Assembly: GCF_008000755.1 (NCBI RefSeq)
Contig: NZ_CP041690.1
Span: 1,985,260 to 2,049,259, forward strand
Reading direction: 5' to 3'
Length of the DNA: 64,000 bases
DNA from: Youhaiella tibetensis
GTDB taxonomy: Bacteria > Pseudomonadota > Alphaproteobacteria > Rhizobiales > Devosiaceae
The notes under the pieces were generated by a model. That model was given only the letters and a program-made list of their open reading frames with translations. It had not been told where the DNA came from and made no database searches. Positions 16,798 to 25,113 of the stretch are shown here, in pieces. The position numbers and the translations under genes were made by a program. Position 1 is the first letter of the stretch. The number at the start of each line of letters is the position of its first letter.

Positions 16798-18924
16798 ATG
16801 ACCCGCATTCTTTCCGGCACCGCCACTGTCGTGGCTGGTGATCGCACCGTTGCATTCTCCGGCCCTCCCTTGAGCGATGCCAACTGCCCAGTTGACGGCA
16901 GCGTCGTTCTGGCCGGCGCCGCCTACTTCATCGCCTCGCGGACCGACACCAGCCACTTCGAGCTGACCCGCGACTATGAGGGCACGGACGGCACGGTTTC
17001 GTGCGAGATCGACCCGCTCAACGCCAATGCCATCAACCTGGTGAAGGTGGCGCGGCAGATCACCGAGTACAACGCCAAGCTGGCCCTGGCCGACGCCTAC
17101 GGCAAAGGGCTCTTTTACGAGTGCATCGGTTTCACCGGTGCCAACGACCCGGGGCCGGGTAAACTCGCCCGCAATGCCGCCGCATGGTCGGACACGACCG
17201 AGATCTACATGGACGTGCTCGATGCCGGAGGGCACGAGCAGGGCGCGCTGATCGACCTCGCCAGGGCAGGCACGGCCTACATCGTGCGCGCGATCGACAC
17301 CGGCGCCTATGCCGCCTTCATCCTCTCTGCGGCGCCGGTAAACATGGGGCCGGACGAATGGCGCAAGATCAGCCTCGAGTATGTCGACGGCGACGGCATC
17401 ATTGCCGATGGCGAGCTGGTGGCGGTGGAGTGGAACCGCAAGGGTGAGCAGGGCGACAGCTTCGCCGCCGATGCCGAAGTCGACACCTTGGCGGAGCGGG
17501 ATGCGTTTGAGGACGAGGCGGCAGGCTTCGTCCTCAAGGTCAATGACGTCGGCGACGGTCGGGCCGCCTTCTACACCATGGGGACTGGCGGCGCTGCCGA
17601 TTGGGGCACCCCCGCGTACCTGACTGGATCGAAGGGCGACCAGGGCGATCCTGGTGACAAGGGCTGGTCGCCCAAGCTCGTCGGGGTGAGCGACGGCGAA
17701 CGGCGAGTACTCATGCTCGACAGCTATGTCGGCGGCGCCGGCGTCCCCCCGACCGCCAACGTGGGCGAATACCTCAAGGCGGACGGCACGTTCACCGCCG
17801 ACATTGCCGAGGCCGAGAACTACCGTGGCCCTCCGGGAACGGGGAACGGCACGGTGATCGGTCCGCCGTCATCGGTCGCCGGACACCTGGCGGTCTTCTC
17901 GGACGCGACCGGCGAGCTGATCGAGGACAGCGGCAAGACCGTCGCGGACCTGGTTCCTGCCGGATACGACGATCTTCTGATCTCGGTCTCGCTCTTGGCG
18001 CTCCAGGTGGCAGACAACAGCAATGCGGCCCTGTTCCTGGGGGCCACTGGCAACCGGGTCGCCGATAGCTTCGACGCCTTGACCTATGTCGATGTGGCTG
18101 GGGCAACGGACCTGGACACGTCGGTAGCCGGCGTGCTCAAGCCTTCGCGCGCCGCCGGAACGATCACCTATAACGGAGGAAATCCGCCGGCGGCCACTCC
18201 TGTAAATGGCTGGAATGGAGTCACCTTCATTCAGCTGGTTGCGGCGCTAACGAATGGAGCGACATACGCCTCCCTCGGCGCTTTCCTCACGAACTCGGCA
18301 ACCGTCCAAGTCAAGATCGTCAAGAGAACCAGCGCAGGCAACTTCGATGTCGTGGCGGACACGGGAGCAGTATCGCATCCGGGCGGTGGTTGGGCAGATT
18401 TTCCCATCACTCCATTCATCATTCCAGGAACAGGCGCCTACTATGTCGGCACCTATTTCCAGACCGACTCCACCACTGCTTTCGATACTGGGGTCAACAG
18501 AATTCGGTACTCAGGCAATCCAACTGGAACCGGAAACAGTGGCGCTGAGGCCTCCGGGTCCTCGCCCGCTGCTCGTGCCACCACATTGGGCGCAATCCAG
18601 AACCTCACCGTGAGATCGTCAGCCTTTGTCGCCGCGGTCGCTCCGACCAAGATGACGGCGCTGCTTTGCGTCAAGGAGGTCGACGCTGCCGTCGCCGGCA
18701 CCGACTACACCCTGGAATGCAGCAGAGATGGCGGCACGACCTGGGCCGCGATGGCCCTCACTGAGCTGTTCACCTCATCTTCGCCAACCGCCAGCGTTCG
18801 CGTGGTGGAAGCTGACGAAACCGACGTCTCAGGGCAGCCCTCGGGCACGGCGCCGCGTTGGCGCTTCAAGACCCTGAACACCAAGGCCGTCGAACTGCAT
18901 GCTGCCTGCCTCTACTGGAGCTGA
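16798..18924 (+). CDS. Tail fibre protein with short collagen-like segment
   Basis: This is a 708-residue protein. A beta-rich N-terminal domain is followed by a Gly-X-Y stretch (GSKGDQGDPGDKG, about residues 280-292), a second shorter one (RGPPGTGNG), then a C-terminal region rich in Gly, Ala, Ser and Thr with several hydrophobic beta strands. Collagen-like segments trimerise phage fibres. From about 18,170 to 18,700 codon use is less GC-rich than before, which hints at a recombined receptor-binding part, as is usual for fibre tips. Confidence 0.8.
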   Translation: MTRILSGTATVVAGDRTVAFSGPPLSDANCPVDGSVVLAGAAYFIASRTDTSHFELTRDYEGTDGTVSCEIDPLNANAINLVKVARQITEYNAKLALADAYGKGLFYECIGFTGANDPGPGKLARNAAAWSDTTEIYMDVLDAGGHEQGALIDLARAGTAYIVRAIDTGAYAAFILSAAPVNMGPDEWRKISLEYVDGDGIIADGELVAVEWNRKGEQGDSFAADAEVDTLAERDAFEDEAAGFVLKVNDVGDGRAAFYTMGTGGAADWGTPAYLTGSKGDQGDPGDKGWSPKLVGVSDGERRVLMLDSYVGGAGVPPTANVGEYLKADGTFTADIAEAENYRGPPGTGNGTVIGPPSSVAGHLAVFSDATGELIEDSGKTVADLVPAGYDDLLISVSLLALQVADNSNAALFLGATGNRVADSFDALTYVDVAGATDLDTSVAGVLKPSRAAGTITYNGGNPPAATPVNGWNGVTFIQLVAALTNGATYASLGAFLTNSATVQVKIVKRTSAGNFDVVADTGAVSHPGGGWADFPITPFIIPGTGAYYVGTYFQTDSTTAFDTGVNRIRYSGNPTGTGNSGAEASGSSPAARATTLGAIQNLTVRSSAFVAAVAPTKMTALLCVKEVDAAVAGTDYTLECSRDGGTTWAAMALTELFTSSSPTASVRVVEADETDVSGQPSGTAPRWRFKTLNTKAVELHAACLYWS

Positions 18925-18928
18925 AGCC

Positions 18929-19240
18929 ATGATCTATCTGCGCGATCCCAATACCATCGTGGTGCCCCGCCTTCCCAACCTCGAGCCGGACCGGTTCTGG
19001 ATGGCGCTCCGGTTCTTCGGCTACGAGCAGTCGCTGCGGGACTGGGTCAGCGGCTTACAGCCCCTCGATCCAGAAAGTCCCACCTACGCCCAGGACCTTG
19101 CTTTCTGGTCGGCTGTCTCCGCCAAGCTCGAATGGGCCAAGTATTTCGAGCGGGATCACCCCATGATCGAGGGCGCGCGCCAAGCGCTCGGCATCACCGA
19201 ACAGCAGCTCGACGACATGTGGACGTGGGGGTTGAGTTGA
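18929..19240 (+). CDS. Small protein after the tail fibre
   Basis: The 103-residue protein from the ATG at 18929 has a helical sequence with many Trp and acidic residues (DRFWMALRFFGYEQSLRDWV). It lies four bases beyond the fibre stop. Genes at this place often encode fibre chaperones, but there is no motif to confirm that. Function unknown. Confidence 0.7.
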   Translation: MIYLRDPNTIVVPRLPNLEPDRFWMALRFFGYEQSLRDWVSGLQPLDPESPTYAQDLAFWSAVSAKLEWAKYFERDHPMIEGARQALGITEQQLDDMWTWGLS

Positions 19241-19245
19241 AGCAA

Positions 19246-19292
19246 GCGGCGCACCGCCAGGTAGTGGGGGCTCGGTATTGGGGGTGCGCCGC
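19246..19292 (+). repeat. Long-loop inverted repeat after the tail operon
   Basis: Perfect 10-base arms GCGGCGCACC (19246-19255) and GGTGCGCCGC (19283-19292) enclose 27 bases, starting six bases after the last tail gene. A second small hairpin (GGCCT-TTGG-AGGCC) follows directly. No T run follows, so it may be a factor-dependent terminator or an RNA stability element. Confidence 0.5.
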
Positions 19293-19344
19293 AGGGCCTT
19301 TGGAGGCCAGCCATAACGTGCCGACCGGCGCGATGGTTGCGCGA

Positions 19345-19536
19345 TCAGGCTTGTTCCGTAGCCCTGAGGTGGTGAGCCTTGCCTCGCGCGGTCGGGTGGG
19401 CCCGCTCGGGCTTCCCCATGGCGAAGTCCAGGGCGCATAGCTCCTCAAAAGCGGCAGGACTGATTGCCGCGCCTGGCTTTTCGCAAAGCGTCTTGAGTGC
19501 GTCGGTGGCGGCTGGGGATAGGGCGGGCGCGGTCAT
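19345..19536 (-). CDS. Small protein, opposite strand (63 aa)
   Basis: The ATG ending at 19536 gives 63 residues starting MTAPALSPAATDALKTL and containing CALDFAMGKPERAHPTARG. The layout (helix, helix, then a short beta turn) looks like a winged-helix-like mini-protein. There is no strong ribosome site. It sits in a minus-strand island between tail and lysis modules together with the sunset protein. Function unknown; possible moron. Confidence 0.5.
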   Translation of the reverse strand: MTAPALSPAATDALKTLCEKPGAAISPAAFEELCALDFAMGKPERAHPTARGKAHHLRATEQA

Positions 19537-19854
19537 GCGCTCGATATAGCGCCATTCGGAGATTCGGGCCGAGCAAAGAAAGAGCCGCGTTGCGACCACG
19601 CGGCTCAAGGGGCATTTGACTAAAGTGGATGTCAGGGCGGCTTGACCAACAACCCGATTTGGTCCCGCCGCCCACAATAACCCCTCGGCCGGTTAAAGGT
19701 TCCAGGCGGCGAAGGCCCGTGGGGGCACCGGCCCTCGCCGCCTTTGGAGGAGCCCTTTGGGCAGGGCTTCTTAGGCTAACGCTGGCAGGTTTCGCCTCGC
19801 CATTGGGATAAATAACGATCCTGGCCTCGCTGGCGTTGCTTCCGCGTCCGCACG
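19537..19854. other. Non-coding stretch between two minus-strand genes
   Basis: Apart from the terminator at 19575-19606, I see no credible gene. Overlapping frames are open but have no start with a ribosome site and no protein-like composition. Confidence 0.5.
19575..19606 (-). terminator. Rho-independent terminator for the sunset-protein gene
   Basis: A perfect nine-base-pair stem (GAGCCGCGT / ACGCGGCTC, seven-base loop) is followed on the minus strand by TTTCTTT (complement of 19575-19581). Confidence 0.8.
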
Positions 19855-20091
19855 TCACACCTTTGACCTTCGCCAGCCAGCCGCGCGGGCTTCCTCCTCG
19901 GAACAAAACCAGCGCTCCCCGTGGGAGGACTGGATGACGGTGTCGTTGTAATATTTCTGGCCGGGCACATGGTAGATGCGCTCGCCTTTGGTGCTGACGT
20001 TGCCCTTGATGTTGCATTCGCGCGCCGCAGCCAAGTCGGCGCTGCCAATTGCAGCTCCTACGGCGGCCACGACCCAAAGTAATTTTCGCAT
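19855..20091 (-). CDS. Secreted sunset-domain protein (moron)
   Basis: This is a 78-residue protein with a signal peptide (about 1-23) and a compact domain with two Cys: CNIKGNVSTKGERIYHVPG, then YYNDTVI and GERWFCSEEEARAAGW. This pattern matches the 'sunset' domain that also occurs attached to thermonucleases. Here it stands alone. It should be exported to the periplasm and disulfide-linked. It lies opposite to the lysis genes with its own terminator, so it is probably a lysogen-expressed cargo gene. Molecular function is unknown. Confidence 0.75.
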   Translation of the reverse strand: MRKLLWVVAAVGAAIGSADLAAARECNIKGNVSTKGERIYHVPGQKYYNDTVIQSSHGERWFCSEEEARAAGWRRSKV

Positions 20092-20191
20092 TTAGAGCCC
20101 TCCCGCCTCCAAGGCAGCATCATTTTGCGGCCCTGGCAACGTTCGGCCGACGTCAGCGGCCTTTTCTTTCCAACATCGATAGGAGGCCGAT

Positions 20192-20938
20192 ATGGCCAAA
20201 GGTAATCTGCCAGCGGTGCTGGCGGAAACGCTCGCCTATGAGGGCGGATGGTCCGATCATCCGTCCGATCCGGGCGGCGCGACGATGAAGGGCATCACCC
20301 TTGCGGTGTTCCGGCGGTATCGACCCGGGGCGAGCAAGGAGCAGCTGCGCGCCATTTCGGCGGACGACGTCGAGCGCATCTACCGCGACGGCTACTGGGG
20401 TCCCGTGCGTGGCGACGACCTCCCCGAGGGTGTCGATCTCACCGTCTTCGACTACGGCGTCAATAGCGGCCCGTCTCGGTCGGCAAAGGACCTGCAGCGC
20501 GTCGTTGGCGCGACCGTCGACGGCAAGATCGGGCCGGCCACCATTGCGCTTGTGAAAGCATCCGCGCCGCGCGCCGTGATCAAGGCTCATTGCGCACGGC
20601 GCCTGGGCTTCGTCCAGTCGCTCGCGATCTGGAACACCTTCGGGAAGGGTTGGGCGCGTCGTATCGCGGGCATCGAGGCCACCTCGCTCTCCTGGGTGTC
20701 AACCAAGGCCCAGCTCGAGGCTGATGCCAAGCAGGCCAGGAGCACGGCGGCCGCACAGATCGGCAGCGCCGCTGGCACTGGTGTCGTCGGCACGGTCGAT
20801 CAGACCAATCATCTCTCCGGCCTCCCGATTGTCCTCGTCGTGGCGGCCTTCGTGATCGTGGCCGGCATCCTCGCAATCCGCATCGTCATCAACAACCAGC
20901 GGGCCGGCGCGCTCGCCAACGCGGCCAAGGAGGCCTGA
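20192..20938 (+). CDS. Endolysin, GH108 N-acetylmuramidase with C-terminal membrane anchor
   Basis: This 248-residue enzyme cuts peptidoglycan at lysis. The GH108 domain (residues 5-95) has the catalytic Glu17 in EGGWSDHPSDPGGATMKGIT. A peptidoglycan-binding domain follows (about 96-165; VDGKIGPATIAL). A Lys/Ala/Gln-rich helix and a hydrophobic segment (211-233) end the protein. Such a C-terminal anchor instead of a signal peptide is unusual for a classic endolysin and may delay release until the membrane is opened. AGGAGG precedes the start. Two or three membrane proteins follow in the same operon. Confidence 0.9.
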   Translation: MAKGNLPAVLAETLAYEGGWSDHPSDPGGATMKGITLAVFRRYRPGASKEQLRAISADDVERIYRDGYWGPVRGDDLPEGVDLTVFDYGVNSGPSRSAKDLQRVVGATVDGKIGPATIALVKASAPRAVIKAHCARRLGFVQSLAIWNTFGKGWARRIAGIEATSLSWVSTKAQLEADAKQARSTAAAQIGSAAGTGVVGTVDQTNHLSGLPIVLVVAAFVIVAGILAIRIVINNQRAGALANAAKEA

Positions 20939-20941
20939 TCT

Positions 20942-21214
20942 ATGCACTACCTCTGGGATTTCATCGTTCGCTGGCGCACCTGGCTCGTGAACGTGCTCGC
21001 CGGCCTGCTGCTCGTTCTGCCGGACATTCTCACCGCACTGCTCGGCTTCGACTGGAGCCTGATCGTGCCGAAGGCCTACATGCCCTACGTCACGCTGGCG
21101 ATCATCATCATCAACATCCTGATGCGTCCCCGGCCGGCGGTCCGCGCTGACGACCCCGAGGCGGAAGTCACGCGCCTGCGCAAGCACGGCGTCGACTTCA
21201 CGGGGGAGTTGTGA
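20942..21214 (+). CDS. Holin-like membrane protein
   Basis: This 90-residue protein has two hydrophobic stretches (about 14-36 and 46-61) and a charged C-terminus. It starts three bases after the endolysin stop and overlaps the next gene (GTGA). By size, topology and position it is a holin candidate; there is no sequence proof. Confidence 0.65.
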   Translation: MHYLWDFIVRWRTWLVNVLAGLLLVLPDILTALLGFDWSLIVPKAYMPYVTLAIIIINILMRPRPAVRADDPEAEVTRLRKHGVDFTGEL

Positions 21215-21618
21215 CGGTGCTGCAGGCGATCATCAACTGGCTCGGAGGAGGCGTGATTCGACAGTTCACGGGCCCGCTGCTCGATGCCTACAAAGCCAAA
21301 CTCGCGGCGCAGAATGACGAGCAGAGGCTCGCGGCCGAGATGGATATCGCCCGGATCGAGGCGGCGCGTGACATCGCCGTCGCCGAGGCGGGGCGCGCCT
21401 GGTCGGCGACCGCGGTCGGCCGCTGGCTCATCGTGGTGCCGTTCGGCATCTGGTGGGCGGCGATCTACCTAGTGCAGCTGATCAATCCGTGGTTCGGGCT
21501 TCACCTCGTCGTTATCGCCGTGCCGCCCGACATCATGGAGATGGCCAACATCCTCGTGCCGGCCATCGTCATTGCCGATGCCGGCGCGCTTGTCGGTCGC
21601 CGGATCGCTGCTCGATGA
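21211..21618 (+). CDS. Lysis-module membrane protein (holin or antiholin candidate)
   Basis: This 135-residue protein starts at a GTG overlapping the upstream stop. It has an amphipathic N-terminus, a charged helical stretch (about 25-55) and two hydrophobic segments (about 70-90 and 97-125). The layout resembles alphaproteobacterial three-segment holins. The following gene is also overlapped (ATGA). Confidence 0.65.
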   Translation: MTVLQAIINWLGGGVIRQFTGPLLDAYKAKLAAQNDEQRLAAEMDIARIEAARDIAVAEAGRAWSATAVGRWLIVVPFGIWWAAIYLVQLINPWFGLHLVVIAVPPDIMEMANILVPAIVIADAGALVGRRIAAR

Positions 21619-22010
21619 CCCAGGGTGAAGCCTATCGTCTCCTGCTGACGATGATGCAGGATCTCAAGGACGACGTTGCGGCGGAGCGCGAGGCCTCGCG
21701 GCAGAGCAGGGGAGCAATCCGCGACCGGGTCGAGGACGTCGTCGAGCGACTAGGAAAGCTCGAGACGACGATGGCGGTCGCCGGACAGGTAGACGCCCAG
21801 GTCCGCGATGAAATTGATGCGCTGCGCGCCAGCATCGAGGAGAACCGGGCGGCCGTTCAGCCGACGGTAGATGAGTGGCGGCGGATCAAGACGATCGGCA
21901 TTGGGCTTGTCGGTTTGCTCGCCCTGGGTGGGCTCTCGGTTGGTGCTGCGCTCGCCTGGGCGGGCGAAGGGGCCGTGAACGCCGTGCGGGCGTGGCTGAG
22001 GATATCGTAG
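21615..22010 (+). CDS. DUF1515-like coiled-coil membrane protein
   Basis: The 131-residue protein starts at the ATG overlapping the previous stop. Residues 1-95 form a charged coiled coil (LKDDVAAEREASRQSRGAIRDRVEDVVERLGKLE), and residues 97-120 form one membrane segment. It matches the DUF1515 type of phage protein found after lysis genes. A spanin-like role linking lysis factors at the inner membrane is possible but not shown. Confidence 0.75.
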   Translation: MTQGEAYRLLLTMMQDLKDDVAAEREASRQSRGAIRDRVEDVVERLGKLETTMAVAGQVDAQVRDEIDALRASIEENRAAVQPTVDEWRRIKTIGIGLVGLLALGGLSVGAALAWAGEGAVNAVRAWLRIS

Positions 22011-22339
22011 CTAGCTGCTCGGCCGCCTCGGCGGTGGCCGCAGCCGCCGGTTTACGCCGTCCAGCCACACGCAGGTGCAGCGACCGCGTCGGCACATGGC
22101 TAAGCTCATGCGCCGTTCTACAACACCTGTCTTCGACGAAGTCGGCGCCCCAACCCGCCCGAGCGCGCCCGTGGCGGAAACTCATATGATATCACTCGAT
22201 CCTTGGGCCTCGGTTCCGGCCAACCAATGCCTCACGGTTCCTCGGTTCCCTAAAGTGCCAAATAGATTTAACATACTTGTTGCATAGTTGTTAGATACAA
22301 GGTATGAGTGATGTATAGAAACATAAGGAGATGATCGAT
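22011..22339 (+). other. Intergenic leader of the next gene, with promoter-like elements
   Basis: No gene is supported here. The right half is notably AT-rich. TTGCAT, 17 bases, TATGAG (about 22276-22304) is a plausible sigma-70 promoter about 35 bases upstream of the next start. The left half is GC-rich with no obvious structure. Confidence 0.4.
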
Positions 22340-22846
22340 ATGACAACGTCCGCGCTCGCTATCTTCACTGGCAAGGCTACGCCCGTCGTTCTGGAGGTTG
22401 GGGGCTCCCAGTCATGGGTTTTGGATCAGCGCAAAGCCCGCAGCAATAAGTATGCAGTCCTTTATTTCAACGAGCATGCCCCGTGGTCCACGAAGGGGTA
22501 TACCGCCCACCGTGCCGCATTTTTCGTTGGGCGCATCTCCGACGTGGTGCAATCCGAAGAAGCCCCGGACCGCTTCACTGTGATGTTCGACCAATACGCC
22601 GAGCTCAAAAACGCTGGTGAGTGGGGTGGTTGGCGCAATCCGATCCGATACACGACACTCGAAGATTTGGGCATCGACGAGAGCAAACTCGAGTTCAAGC
22701 CTATGCCGGAACCGACTGCCACTCCGTCGCCAGAGGCCCTATCACCGCCGACACCTCAAGGATTGACGATCGCTGCGGCCAAGGCCGGTCTTGCCGCTAC
22801 CTTCGGCGTCAGCCCAGACGCGATCGAGATCATCATTAAAGGCTGA
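22340..22846 (+). CDS. Conserved hypothetical protein with its own promoter
   Basis: The ATG at 22340 is chosen over 22331 because AAGGAG (22325-22330) is correctly spaced for it. The 168-residue protein has an N-terminal beta domain (VVLEVGGSQSWVLDQRKA), a WSTKGYTAHRAAFFVGRISDV segment, a Pro-rich linker and a C-terminal helix region (LTIAAAKAGLAATFGVSP). I recall similar alphaproteobacterial proteins of unknown role. The AT-rich upstream region and separate promoter suggest expression apart from late lysis genes, perhaps in the lysogen. Confidence 0.7.
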   Translation: MTTSALAIFTGKATPVVLEVGGSQSWVLDQRKARSNKYAVLYFNEHAPWSTKGYTAHRAAFFVGRISDVVQSEEAPDRFTVMFDQYAELKNAGEWGGWRNPIRYTTLEDLGIDESKLEFKPMPEPTATPSPEALSPPTPQGLTIAAAKAGLAATFGVSPDAIEIIIKG

Positions 22847-22864
22847 GAACCGACAGCTCGGGGC

Positions 22865-23518
22865 CTATCTTCCTTCGACGCTTTTGGTACCGCCGGTCGA
22901 CGCGACGCCCATCTTATTCCATGGAGGCTGGATCATCTCGATCAGGCCGGCCTCCAGCCCTGCCGAAGAGTGGATAGGGAGACCGTTCCATTCCAGGGGC
23001 GGCGGGATTGCGACATAGACCTCGACGACCCTACCGGCGGCAACGTGGTCGGCGATGGTCTGATTGATGCGGATGCTCGTGCTCTGCGTCGCGCCGGGAC
23101 GCTGGTAGTTGTACATCCGCCGGTGGAAGCTCGACTTCGTAAGCCCGATGTATTTCACTACGCCGTCGACCACGAAGGCATAGACACCGGGATCGTGTGG
23201 CGCCGGCGTACTGAGGCCGATGCCGGCGTCCGAGGCGATCCACGTGCCCAGCAGGGTGAATCCGGCATCGACCAGGACATCGATGGCAACGTCCTTTGTG
23301 ACCTTCGGCGCGGGCTTGGACTTGGGCACGACGACGATGCCGCGCTGCAGGCCGTCCTCGATCCCTGCCGCCACGGCCACGCCGCGGACATGCTGGTACC
23401 GGACGCCGAGAAAACGTGCGATGTCGGCCCGCAGATACCCCTCCTGCAGGAGCGCGCGGATCTTGTCTGCGGTCAGGGTTATGCCTTCGACCACGGCAGA
23501 CATCGGCCTCGCGTTCAT
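22865..23518 (-). CDS. GIY-YIG nuclease with N-terminal helix-turn-helix
   Basis: This is a 217-residue protein. Residues 12-52 form a helix-turn-helix (LTADKIRALLQEGYLRADIARFLGV, then RYQHVRGVAVAAG). A basic linker follows, and a GIY-YIG domain covers about 108-205 with GVY 111-113, YIG 123-125, Arg133/134, Glu189 and Asn201, all expected catalytic positions. It should cut DNA or bind a site through the HTH. Unlike homing endonucleases it is not inside an intron. An inverted repeat lies just upstream (23535-23575). It may be a nuclease in phage competition, or a moron; function is inferred only from domains. Confidence 0.85.
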   Translation of the reverse strand: MNARPMSAVVEGITLTADKIRALLQEGYLRADIARFLGVRYQHVRGVAVAAGIEDGLQRGIVVVPKSKPAPKVTKDVAIDVLVDAGFTLLGTWIASDAGIGLSTPAPHDPGVYAFVVDGVVKYIGLTKSSFHRRMYNYQRPGATQSTSIRINQTIADHVAAGRVVEVYVAIPPPLEWNGLPIHSSAGLEAGLIEMIQPPWNKMGVASTGGTKSVEGR

Positions 23519-23534
23519 CCCGCTCCATCCTCGA

Positions 23535-23575
23535 ACATTTTCACGCCACCTACGAGCTAAATGGCATGAAAATGT
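23535..23575. repeat. 14-bp inverted repeat at the GIY-YIG promoter
   Basis: ACATTTTCACGCCA (23535-23548) and TGGCATGAAAATGT (23562-23575) are inverted copies with one mismatch, separated by 13 bases and starting 17 bases upstream of the GIY-YIG start. It looks like an operator for a dimeric protein or an RNA hairpin. The HTH of the neighbouring nuclease is a candidate binder. Confidence 0.6.
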
Positions 23576-23759
23576 CCCCGCCTCTACAAATAAGTCTGAA
23601 GATAATCCACTCGTTTCCGCGTCGTTTCGGAGGCTAAAGCGCGTTAGCTTTGCTTTTCATGTCCGGTTAGCCGGACCCTGAAATCAGCACGTCACGCAGA
23701 GCCTGCCTTGACCGACGACGCAGATGCCAGTCATCTTGCCTGGAAACGGGGGGCACCGC

Positions 23760-24362
23760 ATGTTCGGTGGCGGCAAGATCCAGCGGGAATACAAGGACGT
23801 CATCGCGGCGATCGAGAAGGGCAGCCGCCGTGACCCGCAGCACAACCCGGCGGCCTCGATCGAGAAAGACGGCGCCGCGCTTCTGCGACCAGAGCATCGC
23901 ATCGTCTGGTCGGATTTCGGGCGGTTCGGCGAGATCATCAATGTCGCGATGCATCATGGGCCATGGTCGTTCGAGGAGACCGATCGGGTCACCTTCGGAT
24001 TCGACGGCCCGGACTACGGTCGCCACTATCGAGTGTGGTACAACGACATGCCGGCAGGCAGCCTGCAGATCGGTGTCGCGCACTTGATGATGGCCACCGA
24101 AGGCCATGGTGCCATGGCCGAGCTGGATTTGGATTTCCCTCAGCTGGTTCCCGAGCCCGAGCTCCGGGACATGCTTCGGACGATGTCGTTCATGTTCATG
24201 CGGAAGGACGACGGCGTCGCGATGCGCGCACAGGCGGACCTCGAGGTCCTGCAGATCATGACACGCCATCTCTGGGAGGTGCAGCGTCGCCCGGACCTGG
24301 TGCTAGGCATGCACTGGCGCTTCGAGGGCCCCTATGAGCATTATTCGGAATACCTGAAATAG
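23760..24362 (+). CDS. Hypothetical phage-region protein
   Basis: The ATG at 23760 follows GGGGGG and is preferred to 23724. The 200-residue protein has no recognised domain; it is rich in aromatic, His and Met residues in the middle (INVAMHHGPWSFEETDR) and a helical C-terminus ending RFEGPYEHYSEYLK. It starts a short + strand cluster with the next two genes. Confidence 0.6.
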   Translation: MFGGGKIQREYKDVIAAIEKGSRRDPQHNPAASIEKDGAALLRPEHRIVWSDFGRFGEIINVAMHHGPWSFEETDRVTFGFDGPDYGRHYRVWYNDMPAGSLQIGVAHLMMATEGHGAMAELDLDFPQLVPEPELRDMLRTMSFMFMRKDDGVAMRAQADLEVLQIMTRHLWEVQRRPDLVLGMHWRFEGPYEHYSEYLK

Positions 24363-24374
24363 AGGGGACGCGGG

Positions 24375-24805
24375 ATGGCAGTTGAAGAACCCGAAGTCGG
24401 GACAGTCTGGACGCTCTGGTCCTGTGTCAGGTCGCTGAATCATGGCTGAAGCGCGTCAGTTACAACATTATGGATCCGTTCACGAAGACCGGCATCGAAC
24501 CGGTGCTCGACAGCGATCTGGACGAGACATTCTTCGGCACCTTCGACTGGTTGCGCAACGAAGGCTTCGTCCGCTTCCAGCACAACATGCTCGGCGATTG
24601 GTGGGTAGAGGACGTGCAGATCACGGCTAAGGCTATGGACGCCATCGACCACGCCCTGCCGACAGACCAGGGCAAGGTCGGGAAACAGTTGAAGAGCATC
24701 GCTGCAGGTGCCGGAACTCCCGCCGGCCAAGCTGCGATTTCGGAGACCGTGGGTTTGGTCGTCCGCATCGCGGCACGGGCGTTTCTGGGAGGGGGCGGCG
24801 CATGA
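24375..24805 (+). pseudogene. Hypothetical protein broken by one-base deletion
   Basis: The ATG at 24375 reads MAVEEPEVGTV and then goes out of frame near 24407. The next frame read one base back continues LDALVLCQVAESWLKRVSYNI and then runs to 24805. The joined product would have about 143 residues, with TFFGTFDWLRNEGFVRF in the middle and a hydrophobic, Gly-rich end. Starting at the ATG at 24470 would lose this sequence. One missing base explains the break. I do not know the family. Confidence 0.6.
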
Positions 24806-25113
24806 TGCACCTTCCGAGCGACTACTACCGGACGAAAGCCGCGGCCGAACTGGCCGGGCGGGGCTTCTATCCAAAGCAAGGCGTCTTACACGGATTGATG
24901 TATCCGATGTGCTTCGCCGCCGGCATGGCTATCGGCACAGAGCTTGTCGGCGTCCCGACATGGGCGACCGTGACGCTGAGCATTGTAGTGCTCGCCGGCG
25001 GGTGGTTCTGGGGCGCCAGCGTGGACTACCGCTACAATGCCGTAGTGGCCGAGCGTGCCGGCGAGATGGAGCGGGAGGCCGCCGACGCCAGGCCGGCTAG
25101 AGCCGAGGCGTAG
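24802..25113 (+). CDS. Small inner-membrane protein
   Basis: This 103-residue protein overlaps the previous stop by four bases. It has a soluble N-terminus (about 1-28), two membrane segments (about 31-48 and 53-71) and a charged C-terminal helix with EREAADARPARAEA. Its function is unknown. The coupling suggests it works with the upstream gene product. Confidence 0.6.
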   Translation: MMHLPSDYYRTKAAAELAGRGFYPKQGVLHGLMYPMCFAAGMAIGTELVGVPTWATVTLSIVVLAGGWFWGASVDYRYNAVVAERAGEMEREAADARPARAEA

